Shown piece after piece: positions 55,924 to 64,000 of a stretch of DNA of 64,000 bases (within the stretch, counting starts at the first letter, position 1; every line of letters starts with the position of its first letter). Both the position numbers and the translations under genes were made by a program. A model generated the notes under the pieces. The model ran no database searches and had not been told where the DNA came from. It saw only the letters and a program-made list of their open reading frames with translations. This stretch comes from Novosphingobium sp. (lineage in GTDB: Bacteria; Pseudomonadota; Alphaproteobacteria; Sphingomonadales; Sphingomonadaceae): contig NZ_JAUYNB010000038.1 of the NCBI RefSeq assembly GCF_030699305.1, positions 186,001 through 250,000 of the forward strand, given 5' to 3'.

Positions 55924-56852
55924 TTCTCCTGACTGATCGGATCGGGGTGCTGCTCTGGCACCAGCTTTTCCTGCGGTTCGCCAAAGCGGGTGATGCGGGT
56001 TTTCGCCGCGAAATCGCGGATGTTGACGCCGGTGTGATCGCCGGGCGTCCAGGTCGGGTATTTGTGGCGCAATCCGGCATCGACCGGGATGTCGATCCCG
56101 GTGATGATCTGCGCCTCGTCAGAGGCCAGGAACACCGTCGCCCAAGCGAGGTCCGACGCGCGCGGGAACCGTTCCAGCGGCAGCATCTTCAGGTAATCGT
56201 CGCGTGAATAGAACCCGCCGCGGGTGGGCTTTTCCCAGTTGGGGTCCAGCACTTCGTCGCGCATCAGCGTCCACAGCTGGTGCTCCATCGCGCAGGGTGT
56301 GACCGTGTTCACCCGGATGCCGAAATGCGCCAGATCCATCGCTGCGGACCGCGCGAAGCTGAGCAGCGCGGCCTTGGACGAGGTATAGGCTGTGCCGTCT
56401 GCCTCGCCGAAATGTGCGGCGGTCGACAGCAGGTGGATGATCGACCCGCCGTGTCCGCCATCGATCATCGCCTGCGCGGTAAAGCGCGTGGTCAGCAAGC
56501 CGGCCGTGGGAAAGCTGAGAACGGAATCGTTCCAGTCGTCCATGTCCATGTCGAGCAGGTGCGACCAGTGCACCCGCCCGGCCATGTTCACCGCGATATC
56601 GACCCGGCCATACGTTTCGACTGTTTCCGCGACGATCCGGCGCACGTCGTCCTGCACCGTGGCGTTGCCCTGCACCGGATGGGCGGTGAAGCCCTTGTCG
56701 CGGATAAACGCCACGGTTTCCTCGGCGGCGGGCAGGCTGATGTCGGACACCACCACGCTGGCCCCTTCGCGCGCCAGAAAGTGGGCAATGGTGCCACCGA
56801 TATTCGGCCCAGCGCCAAAAACGATCGCCACCTTGTTGGCCAGCCTGTCCAT
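55920..56852 (-). CDS. Short-chain dehydrogenase/reductase
   Basis: KVAIVFGAGPNIGGTIAHFLAREGASVVVSD; YTSSKAALLSFARSAAMDLAHFGIRVNTVTP. Confidence 0.92.
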   Translation of the reverse strand: MDRLANKVAIVFGAGPNIGGTIAHFLAREGASVVVSDISLPAAEETVAFIRDKGFTAHPVQGNATVQDDVRRIVAETVETYGRVDIAVNMAGRVHWSHLLDMDMDDWNDSVLSFPTAGLLTTRFTAQAMIDGGHGGSIIHLLSTAAHFGEADGTAYTSSKAALLSFARSAAMDLAHFGIRVNTVTPCAMEHQLWTLMRDEVLDPNWEKPTRGGFYSRDDYLKMLPLERFPRASDLAWATVFLASDEAQIITGIDIPVDAGLRHKYPTWTPGDHTGVNIRDFAAKTRITRFGEPQEKLVPEQHPDPISQEK

Positions 56853-56954
56853 CTCCGCCCCTTGTTTAGTGTTCCGCACGAATCAGGCTGCGCCGGGTCG
56901 TGCTCTATGCTGTTTGTTCAATCGCCCGGCCGCGCGAAACAGGCGCGGACCGGG

Positions 56955-56971
56955 CGTCCGTAGTTTGGACA
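56955..56971. promoter_or_regulatory. Palindromic operator candidate, site D
   Basis: CGTCCGTAGTTTGGACA upstream of SDR-Rieske-ACAD-CaiB operon. Confidence 0.55.
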
Positions 56972-56987
56972 AGCCCGGACCCGTGGT

Positions 56988-58340
56988 TCAGGCCCCGGGC
57001 TTGCCGCCGTTCGGTTCGGTCGTGGTCACGGCCAGCGTCTTGCGGAAGCTTTCCGGGGCGAACAGGATCGCCACGATCGAGATCACGCAGAGCGCGATGA
57101 AGAACAGGCCGACCTTGGTGGGATCGGTCCCGCCGCCGCGCATCAGCAGCCAGGTGGCGACCAGCGGGGCGAACCCGGCGCTGATCGTGGAGCCGACCTG
57201 GAACGTCACCGCCATGCCGCTGTAGCGGATGTCGGCGGCGAACTTTTCGCCCAGCCATGCGCTCAGCGGGCCGCCCATCATCGCGTGGATCACCGGGTTG
57301 GCCAGCGCCAGCGCCAGCAGCAGCGCCCAGGGGCTGCCCATTGTCAGCAGGTGGAAGATCGGGAAGATCAGGACCATGCCGGTGACCGCCCCGGCCAGCA
57401 TCACCGGCTTGCGCCCGATCCGGTCGGACAGGATCGCAAAGGCGGGGATCGCGAAGATATGAACCACGTTGACCAGCGTCAGCAGCCCCAGCGCGGTCGA
57501 TTGCGCATGGCCGCCAACGTTGATCGCGAAGTTGATCATGAAGGTGGCGGTCAGAGTGGTCATCGCCAGACAGGCCAGACTGCCCAGCACGCCGTTAAGC
57601 AGCGGCCCGGGATAGCACCGCAGCACGACCAGCAGCGGAATTTCGCGTTTTTGCTGGGGCTCGGCCTTGCGCGCTTCCTGCATCGCCAGAAAGTCTGGCG
57701 TTTCCTCCACCGAACTACGCAGCCATGCGGCCAGCACGACCAGCACCGCGCTGAGCAGAAAGGGTATGCGCCAGCCCCAGGTCAGGAACTGGTCCTGCTC
57801 CATCGCGGCAAACGGCATCAGCGCCAGCGTGGCCATGACCGCGCCCGACGGTGCGCCCGATCCGACGATCGAGGCAGCGAACCCGCGCGATTTCTTGCCC
57901 GCGTGCTCCATCGACAGCAACGTGGCCCCGGCCCATTCGCCGCCGACGGCAAAGCCCTGAACCAGCCGCAGCGCGATCAGCGCCAGCGGCGCGGCCACCC
58001 CGATCATGCTGTAGGACGGCAGCAGGCCCATCAGGAAGCTGGACACGCCCATCAGGTAGAGCGTTACCATCAGCATTTTCTTGCGGCCGATCCGGTCGCC
58101 GTAATGGCCGAAGAAGATCGCGCCGAGGGGGCGGGCGACATAGCCGACCGCCAGCGTGGCGAACGACGCCAGCGTGGCGACTTTCGGATCGAGCGCGAAA
58201 AAGACCTTCGGGAACACCAGCGTTGCGGCGATGCCATAGAGCAGGAAGTCATAGTATTCGACCGCCGAGCCAAGATAGCTCGACCACATGGCGCGGCGGC
58301 GCATGACCGATGCCTGCGGCAGATCTGCCGGTTGCGTCAT
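56988..58340 (-). CDS. MFS transporter (metabolite:H+ symporter type)
   Basis: YYDFLLYGIAATLVFPKVFF, RPLGAIFFGHYGDRIGRKKMLMVTL, RLVQGFAVGGEWAGATLLSMEHA. Confidence 0.92.
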   Translation of the reverse strand: MTQPADLPQASVMRRRAMWSSYLGSAVEYYDFLLYGIAATLVFPKVFFALDPKVATLASFATLAVGYVARPLGAIFFGHYGDRIGRKKMLMVTLYLMGVSSFLMGLLPSYSMIGVAAPLALIALRLVQGFAVGGEWAGATLLSMEHAGKKSRGFAASIVGSGAPSGAVMATLALMPFAAMEQDQFLTWGWRIPFLLSAVLVVLAAWLRSSVEETPDFLAMQEARKAEPQQKREIPLLVVLRCYPGPLLNGVLGSLACLAMTTLTATFMINFAINVGGHAQSTALGLLTLVNVVHIFAIPAFAILSDRIGRKPVMLAGAVTGMVLIFPIFHLLTMGSPWALLLALALANPVIHAMMGGPLSAWLGEKFAADIRYSGMAVTFQVGSTISAGFAPLVATWLLMRGGGTDPTKVGLFFIALCVISIVAILFAPESFRKTLAVTTTEPNGGKPGA

Positions 58341-58545
58341 TGCTCTGTTCCCTCTCCCGTCGCCGATGCCGGGCCGTCTTCACCCCGGTCGCTGGCATCG
58401 AATTTTTGTTGAACCATCATTCTGGAACCTGCTATCGTCATTACACGTTCGGGGGTGATTGTCACCTTGCGTCTGGGTTTTATGGACCCGCGTTTCGGGC
58501 CTCTGGCCAGCGCAGACCGGCAATCCGAACGAAAAAACAGCAACG

Positions 58546-58562
58546 CGTCCGAACTACGGACA
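58546..58562. promoter_or_regulatory. Palindromic operator candidate, site E
   Basis: CGTCCGAACTACGGACA 21 bp before meta-cleavage hydrolase start. Confidence 0.6.
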
Positions 58563-58583
58563 TGGGTAAGGGAGAGGGATATC

Positions 58584-59426
58584 ATGGTCGAATTGACCTT
58601 CGAAGGCACCAGCAAGCAAGTCCGCACCAAGAACTGGGACATCCATTACAACGATGCCGGTTCCGGGCATCCGCTCGTGCTGGTTCACGGCGGCGGGCCG
58701 GGGGCTTCGGGCTGGAGCAATTACAACCCGAATATCCCCTATCTGTCAGAGCATTTTCGCGTCATCGCGGTGGATCTGCCGGGTTGGGGACGTTCGCAGC
58801 CGGTCGCTTATGAAAGCCGCGACAACTCCGGCGCGCTGGCCGAACTGCTTGATACTCTAGGGATCACCCGGGCGGCAGTCGTCGGCAACTCGATGGGCGG
58901 GGCCTCGGTTATCCGCCTGGCTTATGAACGGCCCGACCTTGTTTCGCACCTGATCACGATGGGGTCGCCGTCAGGCGTTCCGGGCATGTTCGAACCGGCC
59001 GGGCTGACCGAAGGCGTCAAAGTGCTGGAGCGCGCCTATTTCGAACCCAGTCTGGAAACGATCCGGGCGCTGACCAACATCATGACATTCGATACCTCGA
59101 ACGTTACCGATGAACTGATTCAGGAACGGCTGAACAACACGCTGGCGCAGAAGGCCCACGTGGACAACTGGATCGGCGGACACGGCAAGGGGCCGATGGT
59201 ACGCCTGAACCAGGACCAGATCCCGTCAATCGCCGCACCGACGTTGCTGATGCATGGCCGTGATGACCGGGTGACGCATTTCACCCATGCGATCCGGCTG
59301 GCAGGCATGATCCGCAATTCGCGCGTGCTGATCGTCAATCGCTGCGGCCACTGGTTGCAACTGGAGCACGCCAGAGAGTTCAATTCGATGGTTCACCGCT
59401 TCATGGCGGATAATCCCGAAGGCTGA
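58584..59426 (+). CDS. Meta-cleavage product hydrolase (alpha/beta hydrolase, MhpC/BphD-like)
   Basis: LVLVHGGGPGASGWSNYNPNIPYLSEHFRVIAVDLPGWGRS, VVGNSMGGASVIRLA, NRCGHWLQLEHAREFN. Confidence 0.9.
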   Translation: MVELTFEGTSKQVRTKNWDIHYNDAGSGHPLVLVHGGGPGASGWSNYNPNIPYLSEHFRVIAVDLPGWGRSQPVAYESRDNSGALAELLDTLGITRAAVVGNSMGGASVIRLAYERPDLVSHLITMGSPSGVPGMFEPAGLTEGVKVLERAYFEPSLETIRALTNIMTFDTSNVTDELIQERLNNTLAQKAHVDNWIGGHGKGPMVRLNQDQIPSIAAPTLLMHGRDDRVTHFTHAIRLAGMIRNSRVLIVNRCGHWLQLEHAREFNSMVHRFMADNPEG

Positions 59427-59574
59427 ACTGTTCGGCCGATGCGGGTCGGTGCTGCCGCGACCACAAAATGCAGGCGCGCATCATCGCCGGGGTCATAGTA
59501 TGGTGCGCGCCTGGGTCTTGCAGGCCACCTAAAAAAGGCCCTTGAACAGGGGCACCACGGGAGAGGATGGGGAG

Positions 59575-60333
59575 ATGGCGATTGACGGGCGGCTGCTGGC
59601 AGTCATCGAATCGATCAACGATCTGGGAATCTGCACGGTCGTGGATTTGCACCGGGCAACCGGCATTTCGCGCCCGGCGGTGCACCGGATTATCGATAAC
59701 CTGTGCAGTTTTGGCTATATCGAGCGGGTCGATGGACACAGTTCGGTGCGATTGACCTCGCAGATCCTGTCGCTGAGCGCCGGATACAAGCCCGAACACC
59801 GGATGGCCGAACAGGCTATGCCGGTGCTGCAACAATTGCAGCAGCGCATCCGCTGGCCCCACACCTTTTCCACGCCTGAAACCGACATGATGGTCATTCA
59901 GGCGACCACCCGCCACCACAACCCGTTCGTGTTCGACCGGGGGCGGACCGGGCTGCGCCTGCCGATCCTGTCGACCGCCACAGGCTGTGTCTATCTGGCG
60001 CACTGCGGGGTAGATGAGCGCGAGGCGATCCTGTCGCGCCTGCAATCGCACCAGTTGCGCGATGAGACGTTTGACGAGACATTCGAGGAAATGCTGAACG
60101 CCGCGCGCGACCGGATCGCGATCGCAGCCGAAAAAGGCTATGCCCTGCGTTCGGGCGGCGAGCCTGAGCGAACGACCACCATCGCCGTGCCGGTCATCGT
60201 CTTTTCGACGGCGGTGGGGGCGCTATGCACATCGTTCCCGACCTCTGCCATGGCGCTGGAGGAAGCCTGCGCCAAGTATGTGCCCGCATTGCGCAGCGCT
60301 GCAGAAAGCATCGCCGCTCTGTTCGAAAAATAG
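59575..60333 (+). CDS. IclR-family transcriptional regulator
   Basis: LLAVIESINDLGICTVVDLHRATGISRPAVHRIIDNLCSFGYIERVDGHSSVRLTSQIL. Confidence 0.9.
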   Translation: MAIDGRLLAVIESINDLGICTVVDLHRATGISRPAVHRIIDNLCSFGYIERVDGHSSVRLTSQILSLSAGYKPEHRMAEQAMPVLQQLQQRIRWPHTFSTPETDMMVIQATTRHHNPFVFDRGRTGLRLPILSTATGCVYLAHCGVDEREAILSRLQSHQLRDETFDETFEEMLNAARDRIAIAAEKGYALRSGGEPERTTTIAVPVIVFSTAVGALCTSFPTSAMALEEACAKYVPALRSAAESIAALFEK

Positions 60334-60346
60334 GGACTCGGCAGGA

Positions 60347-60994
60347 TCAGAAAGTGCCAGGGGCCGCTTCTGCGAGTGCAATCAAGCTTATTCCTGCCAT
60401 TCGCAAGTAGCCTGGAAGGTGATCGCCTGACGCGTTCATGATCAGGTTTCCGTCCGCGCAGACCAGCGTGAACTTACCCATCTGAAAGGCGCGGTCCGGG
60501 CAGCGGGTCTGCACGTCGGCGGGCAGGGTCTGGCGATACCACGCGGTATATTCGTCCATCACCGCTTTGCGCAGATCGAGAAACCGCTGGCGCGAGATTT
60601 GCTCGCGAACCGACTGGTCGACGCTGAGAATTACACCCAACCGCCAGAAGTCCTGGGTGATCAGTGCTTCGTTTTCAGGAGCGCTGCAATAGATCCGTTC
60701 CAGATGCTGGCGTGTTGTTTCCCCCGCCAGCGGGCGGCGCTTGCGATGGAAGCCTTCCAGCCATTCACGGCTCTGGTCCATCAGTGAGGCAAACAGGATG
60801 TCCTTGCTTTCGAAATGCCAATAGACGCTTCCGGTTGGCAATTGTGCTTTCAGCGAGACGCGTGGAATGGTCGTGCCCTGATAGCCGTATTCCTGAGCGA
60901 CCTGGAGCGTTGCTTCGAGGATCTTTTGCCGGTTGGCGGCAGACGTGCGATGCTCCCCGCGCGGTCGCTCCCGCTTTTTTGCTTCTGCGTCCAT
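60347..60994 (-). CDS. TetR-family transcriptional regulator
   Basis: NRQKILEATLQVAQEYGYQGTTIPRVSLKAQLPTGSVYWHFESKDILFASLM. Confidence 0.9.
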   Translation of the reverse strand: MDAEAKKRERPRGEHRTSAANRQKILEATLQVAQEYGYQGTTIPRVSLKAQLPTGSVYWHFESKDILFASLMDQSREWLEGFHRKRRPLAGETTRQHLERIYCSAPENEALITQDFWRLGVILSVDQSVREQISRQRFLDLRKAVMDEYTAWYRQTLPADVQTRCPDRAFQMGKFTLVCADGNLIMNASGDHLPGYLRMAGISLIALAEAAPGTF

Positions 60995-61033
60995 TTGCAA
61001 CTCCCTCGACTGTCGCCGTATTACTGTGCTGCT

Positions 61034-61051
61034 TTGCCATGGCAATGGCAA
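61034..61051. promoter_or_regulatory. Candidate TetR autoregulatory operator
   Basis: TTGCCATGGCAATGGCAA containing 12-bp palindrome TTGCCATGGCAA upstream of the TetR gene. Confidence 0.4.
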
Positions 61052-61084
61052 CGCGCACCGGATACGGCATTTTTGCGGGGCTGA

Positions 61085-61507
61085 TCACGCGTCCCGGATC
61101 GCGGATTTGGCCAGCGCCAGGAAAGCTGCCCGATCATCCGGGGGCAGATTGCCAAGAATGGCGGATTGCAAGTCGCTGACGATCGGCAGCAGCCGCTGGA
61201 ACACGTCCAGACCGTCCGGCGTCAGTCGCAGCACGCGGGCGCGACGGTCGGCATCGTTGATCGCCCGCTCTACCAGCCCTTTTGCGACCAGTCTGTTGAT
61301 CACCTCGCCAATGGTCGGGCGGTCATAGGCGATTAGCGCTGCTACTCCGGCCTGGTCGATCCCGGGATTGGCGCTTATCGCATCAAGCGCGGCGAACTGC
61401 ACCGACGTTATATCGAACCCAGCTTCGCGCGTGCGGGCGGTGTAAATCTGTGTCGACAACTGGTGCAACCTGCGGATCAGGTGGCCAGCCATGTCTTGTG
61501 CCTGCAT
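61085..61507 (-). CDS. MarR-family transcriptional regulator (MobR-like by context)
   Basis: ITSVQFAALDAISANPGIDQAGVAALIAYDRPTIGEVINRLVAKGLVERAINDADRRARVLRLTPDG. Confidence 0.88.
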   Translation of the reverse strand: MQAQDMAGHLIRRLHQLSTQIYTARTREAGFDITSVQFAALDAISANPGIDQAGVAALIAYDRPTIGEVINRLVAKGLVERAINDADRRARVLRLTPDGLDVFQRLLPIVSDLQSAILGNLPPDDRAAFLALAKSAIRDA

Positions 61508-61582
61508 CCAAATCCCTTCCTGCCTGCGAACTGCACCGACCAAGCCCGGCCCGTAACCCAGTCAGCGTGAATTAGAAAGTTC

Positions 61583-61632
61583 ACTTATCTTTTTGATTGA
61601 CTTGAAATGATAAGTACACATATCAAATTGAT
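61583..61632. promoter_or_regulatory. Candidate MarR operators in divergent promoter
   Basis: ACTTATC-N19-GATAAGT (61583-61615) and ATCAA-A-TTGAT (61622-61632). Confidence 0.45.
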
Positions 61633-61686
61633 GCGGCGGCCGAAGCCATCAGTGTGTTTGAGCCAACAAGTTTGGGAGAATTGGCG

Positions 61687-63597
61687 ATGCAGTATCACCT
61701 CAATGGATTCCGCCCTGGCGACCCTGAGGTTGCAGAAACCGTGTCTGAGGTGCGGGACCGCTCCGGTTCGTTGCCGGACACCATTGATGTACTGATCGCG
61801 GGCTGCGGCCCCGCCGGGCTGTGCCTTGCCGCGCAGCTCGCGCGCGAACCTTCGATCCGGACGATGATCGTGGAACCCAAACTGGCCCCTATGGAAAAGG
61901 GTCAGGCCGACGGGATCAATGTCCGCTCGATGGAAATGTTCCAGGCGTTCGGCTTTGCCGACAAGGTCAAGCGGGAGTCGGTCTGGATCAACGAAACTAC
62001 GTTCTGGAGCCCGGACCCGGACAGGCCTGAGCAGATCCGGCGCGTCGGGCGGGTGCAGGATGTCGCCGACGGACTGAGCGAGATGCCGCATGTGCTGATT
62101 AACCAGGCCCGTGTCCACGACATGTTTCTGGACGTCATGCAGAATTCGCCGACGCGCCTGGAACCGGATTACGGACTGAAAGTCGCCGATCTGACGGTTG
62201 ACCCGGTCGCCGCCGACTTTCCCGTGACGGTCATGCTGGAACATACTGCACCCGGCCGCGAGGGTCAGCGGCAGACGGTGCGTGCCCGCTACGTGATCGG
62301 CTGCGATGGCGCGCGATCGAGCGTGCGGCAGGCAATTGGCGGCGCGCTGCACGGCGATGCCGCGCATCAGGCCTGGGGCGTGATGGACATTCTGGCCGTT
62401 ACCGATTTCCCCGATATCCGGATGAAAGCGATCATTCAGTCTGCGGGCGAAGGAACTATCCTGTTGCTCCCGCGTGAGGGCGGCTATCTGGTGCGCCTCT
62501 ATGTCGAGCTTGATCAACTGGCCGCAGATGAGCGCGTGGCCGACCGGGGGATGGGAGTGGAAGACATCATCGCCAAGGCCCAGCGGATACTCGCTCCCCA
62601 TACGCTGGATGTGAAGGAAGTGGTGTGGTGGTCGATCTATGAAATTGGCCACCGGCTGACCGACCGATTCGATGATGTCCCGGCTGACCAAACGGCCATT
62701 CGCGCGCCGCGGGTTATGCTGGCGGGGGATGCCTGCCATACCCACAGTCCGAAAGCCGGACAGGGGATGAACGTGTCGATGGGCGATGCGTTCAACCTGG
62801 GGTGGAAGTTGATTGCGGTACTGACGGGGCGCGCTGCACCGGATTTGCTACACAGCTATACCGCTGAACGCCGCGCGGCGGCCAAAAGTCTGGTCGATTT
62901 TGATCACCGCTGGTCCCGCGTGGTTGGTAACCGGTCGGCTGACGATACCGACAGCGCGATGCCGCGCGTCCAGCGCGAATTCATTGCCAATGGTGAATTT
63001 ACCGCCGGGCTTACTGTCCGTTACGAACCATCTGCCCTGACCGGTAACGGGCAGTATCAGGTGCTTGCACAGGGTTTTCCCGTGGGCAAGCGATTCCATT
63101 CCGCGCCGGTTATCCGGCTGGCCGATGCCATGTCGATGGAACTTGGCCAGACAATCGAAGCGGATGGGCGCTGGCGGATGTTCCTTTTTGCCGGTCAAGC
63201 TGATGTCGGCCAGCCGGGCGGAGCAGTGCAGCGCCTGTGTGAATTCCTCGAAACGTCGGACGTATCGCCATTGCGGCGGTTCACGCGGCCGGGCGAGGAC
63301 AGCGATGCCGTGATCGATGTCCGGGCCGTGTTCCAGCCGGCTTTCCGCGACCTTGCCTTCCAGTCGATGCCGCCCTTGTTGCGCCCGCACAAGGGGCGCT
63401 ACGGCCTGTGTGATTACGAAAAGGTGTTCTGCGCCGACATCAAGAGCGGGCATGACATTTTCGCGATGCGCGAAATCGATCGGACTGAGGGCTGTGTCGT
63501 TCTGGTCCGTCCGGACCAGTATGTGTCGGGAGTTATGCCGCTTGATGATTATGATGGAATTGTCCGCTTCTTCAGCGGCTTCCTCATGCCTGCCTGA
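61687..63597 (+). CDS. FAD-dependent phenol-hydroxylase-family monooxygenase, 3-hydroxybenzoate 4-monooxygenase-like
   Basis: DVLIAGCGPAGLCLAAQLA, GCDGARSSVRQAIGG, RVMLAGDACHTHSPKAGQGMNVSMGDAFNLGWKL; C-terminal VLVRPDQYVSGVMPLDD thioredoxin-like domain; 637 aa. Confidence 0.88.
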   Translation: MQYHLNGFRPGDPEVAETVSEVRDRSGSLPDTIDVLIAGCGPAGLCLAAQLAREPSIRTMIVEPKLAPMEKGQADGINVRSMEMFQAFGFADKVKRESVWINETTFWSPDPDRPEQIRRVGRVQDVADGLSEMPHVLINQARVHDMFLDVMQNSPTRLEPDYGLKVADLTVDPVAADFPVTVMLEHTAPGREGQRQTVRARYVIGCDGARSSVRQAIGGALHGDAAHQAWGVMDILAVTDFPDIRMKAIIQSAGEGTILLLPREGGYLVRLYVELDQLAADERVADRGMGVEDIIAKAQRILAPHTLDVKEVVWWSIYEIGHRLTDRFDDVPADQTAIRAPRVMLAGDACHTHSPKAGQGMNVSMGDAFNLGWKLIAVLTGRAAPDLLHSYTAERRAAAKSLVDFDHRWSRVVGNRSADDTDSAMPRVQREFIANGEFTAGLTVRYEPSALTGNGQYQVLAQGFPVGKRFHSAPVIRLADAMSMELGQTIEADGRWRMFLFAGQADVGQPGGAVQRLCEFLETSDVSPLRRFTRPGEDSDAVIDVRAVFQPAFRDLAFQSMPPLLRPHKGRYGLCDYEKVFCADIKSGHDIFAMREIDRTEGCVVLVRPDQYVSGVMPLDDYDGIVRFFSGFLMPA

Positions 63598-63614
63598 TAG
63601 CGGGCGCGCCAGAA

Positions 63615-64000
63615 GGAGGTGTCAGTCAGATGCGAACCGTTCTCTGCCGGTCAAACGCCCCCTTACCCGCGCAGCACCTCAGGCCATGAGGTTTTGCCAC
63701 TCGGCCAGGGCGGCTGAGCGGCGAAGCTTGTAAGTCTGTCGGTCTACGAGATGACGTTCCTGGTTGAAGTGGTTGTAGATCGAGCCGTGGACCGCGGCGA
63801 ATTTCTGTAGCGACTTCATCTGGCGGAAACGCTGCATTGCCCGTTCTCGTCGGCGGAAGGGTAGGTGGGAGTTCTCGGCTCGGTTGTTGGCGTGCCGGCC
63901 GACTTCCCGGCGCGCCTCGTTTCCCAGTTCACGCATCGCGGCGGGATAGGATTTCAGCCCGTCGGTGACGATGGCTTCAGCCCTGCCAAGACGTTTCAAT
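63615..64000 (-). mobile_element. IS6-family insertion sequence, truncated by window end
   Basis: End GGAGGTGTCAGTCAGATGCGAACCGTTCTCTG; transposase C-terminus RAEAIVTDGLKSYPAAMRELGNEARREVGRHANNRAENSHLPFRRRERAMQRFRQMKSLQKFAAVHGSIYNHFNQERHLVDRQTYKLRRSAALAEWQNLMA. Confidence 0.92.

Noticed and set aside
57285-58412. 375-aa plus-strand ORF rich in Q/R/H
   Set aside because: Antisense shadow of the MFS transporter.
1-64000. CRISPR array, tRNA or rRNA genes
   Set aside because: No regularly spaced repeats of CRISPR size and no cloverleaf or rRNA-like sequence noticed by reading; a tRNAscan/CRISPR search was not possible.

Overview
GC-rich alphaproteobacterial (sphingomonad-like by gene content) chromosomal or large-plasmid segment. 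Left to right: (i) 5' end of a TonB receptor leaving the window at the left edge; (ii) a guanidine/urea carboxylase operon (0.9-11 kb: ABC transporter, NikR-like regulator, two DUF1989/CgdAB-type proteins, biotin-dependent carboxylase, allophanate hydrolase); (iii) an accessory region with a beta-propeller protein, UrcA-like protein, TPR-sulfotransferase, sterol-desaturase-like protein, three L,D-transpeptidase-family genes, an AraC-regulated small operon and a TlpA-like protein; (iv) a catabolic cluster at 28-38 kb (LysR, TonB receptor, exported MBL hydrolase, FAD monooxygenase, extradiol dioxygenase, alpha/beta hydrolase, cupin, epimerase, FAH hydrolase); (v) a mosaic of broken IS6-family sequence at 38.3-39.1 kb containing an etfA 3' remnant; (vi) a second, larger aromatic-catabolism cluster at 39.5-63.6 kb, ended by another IS6-family element. 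The strongest new signals are: a recurring 17-bp palindrome (YGTCCG-N5-YGGACA) in five intergenic regions of cluster vi, suggesting one regulon; a coregulated envelope module of DoxX-like/SnoaL-like/lipoprotein genes with no obvious function; a NikR-like regulator in the guanidine operon that has lost three of four nickel ligands; and same-orientation IS6-family ends that partition the window into modules. All family names come from recognisable motifs in the translations; no database search was run.
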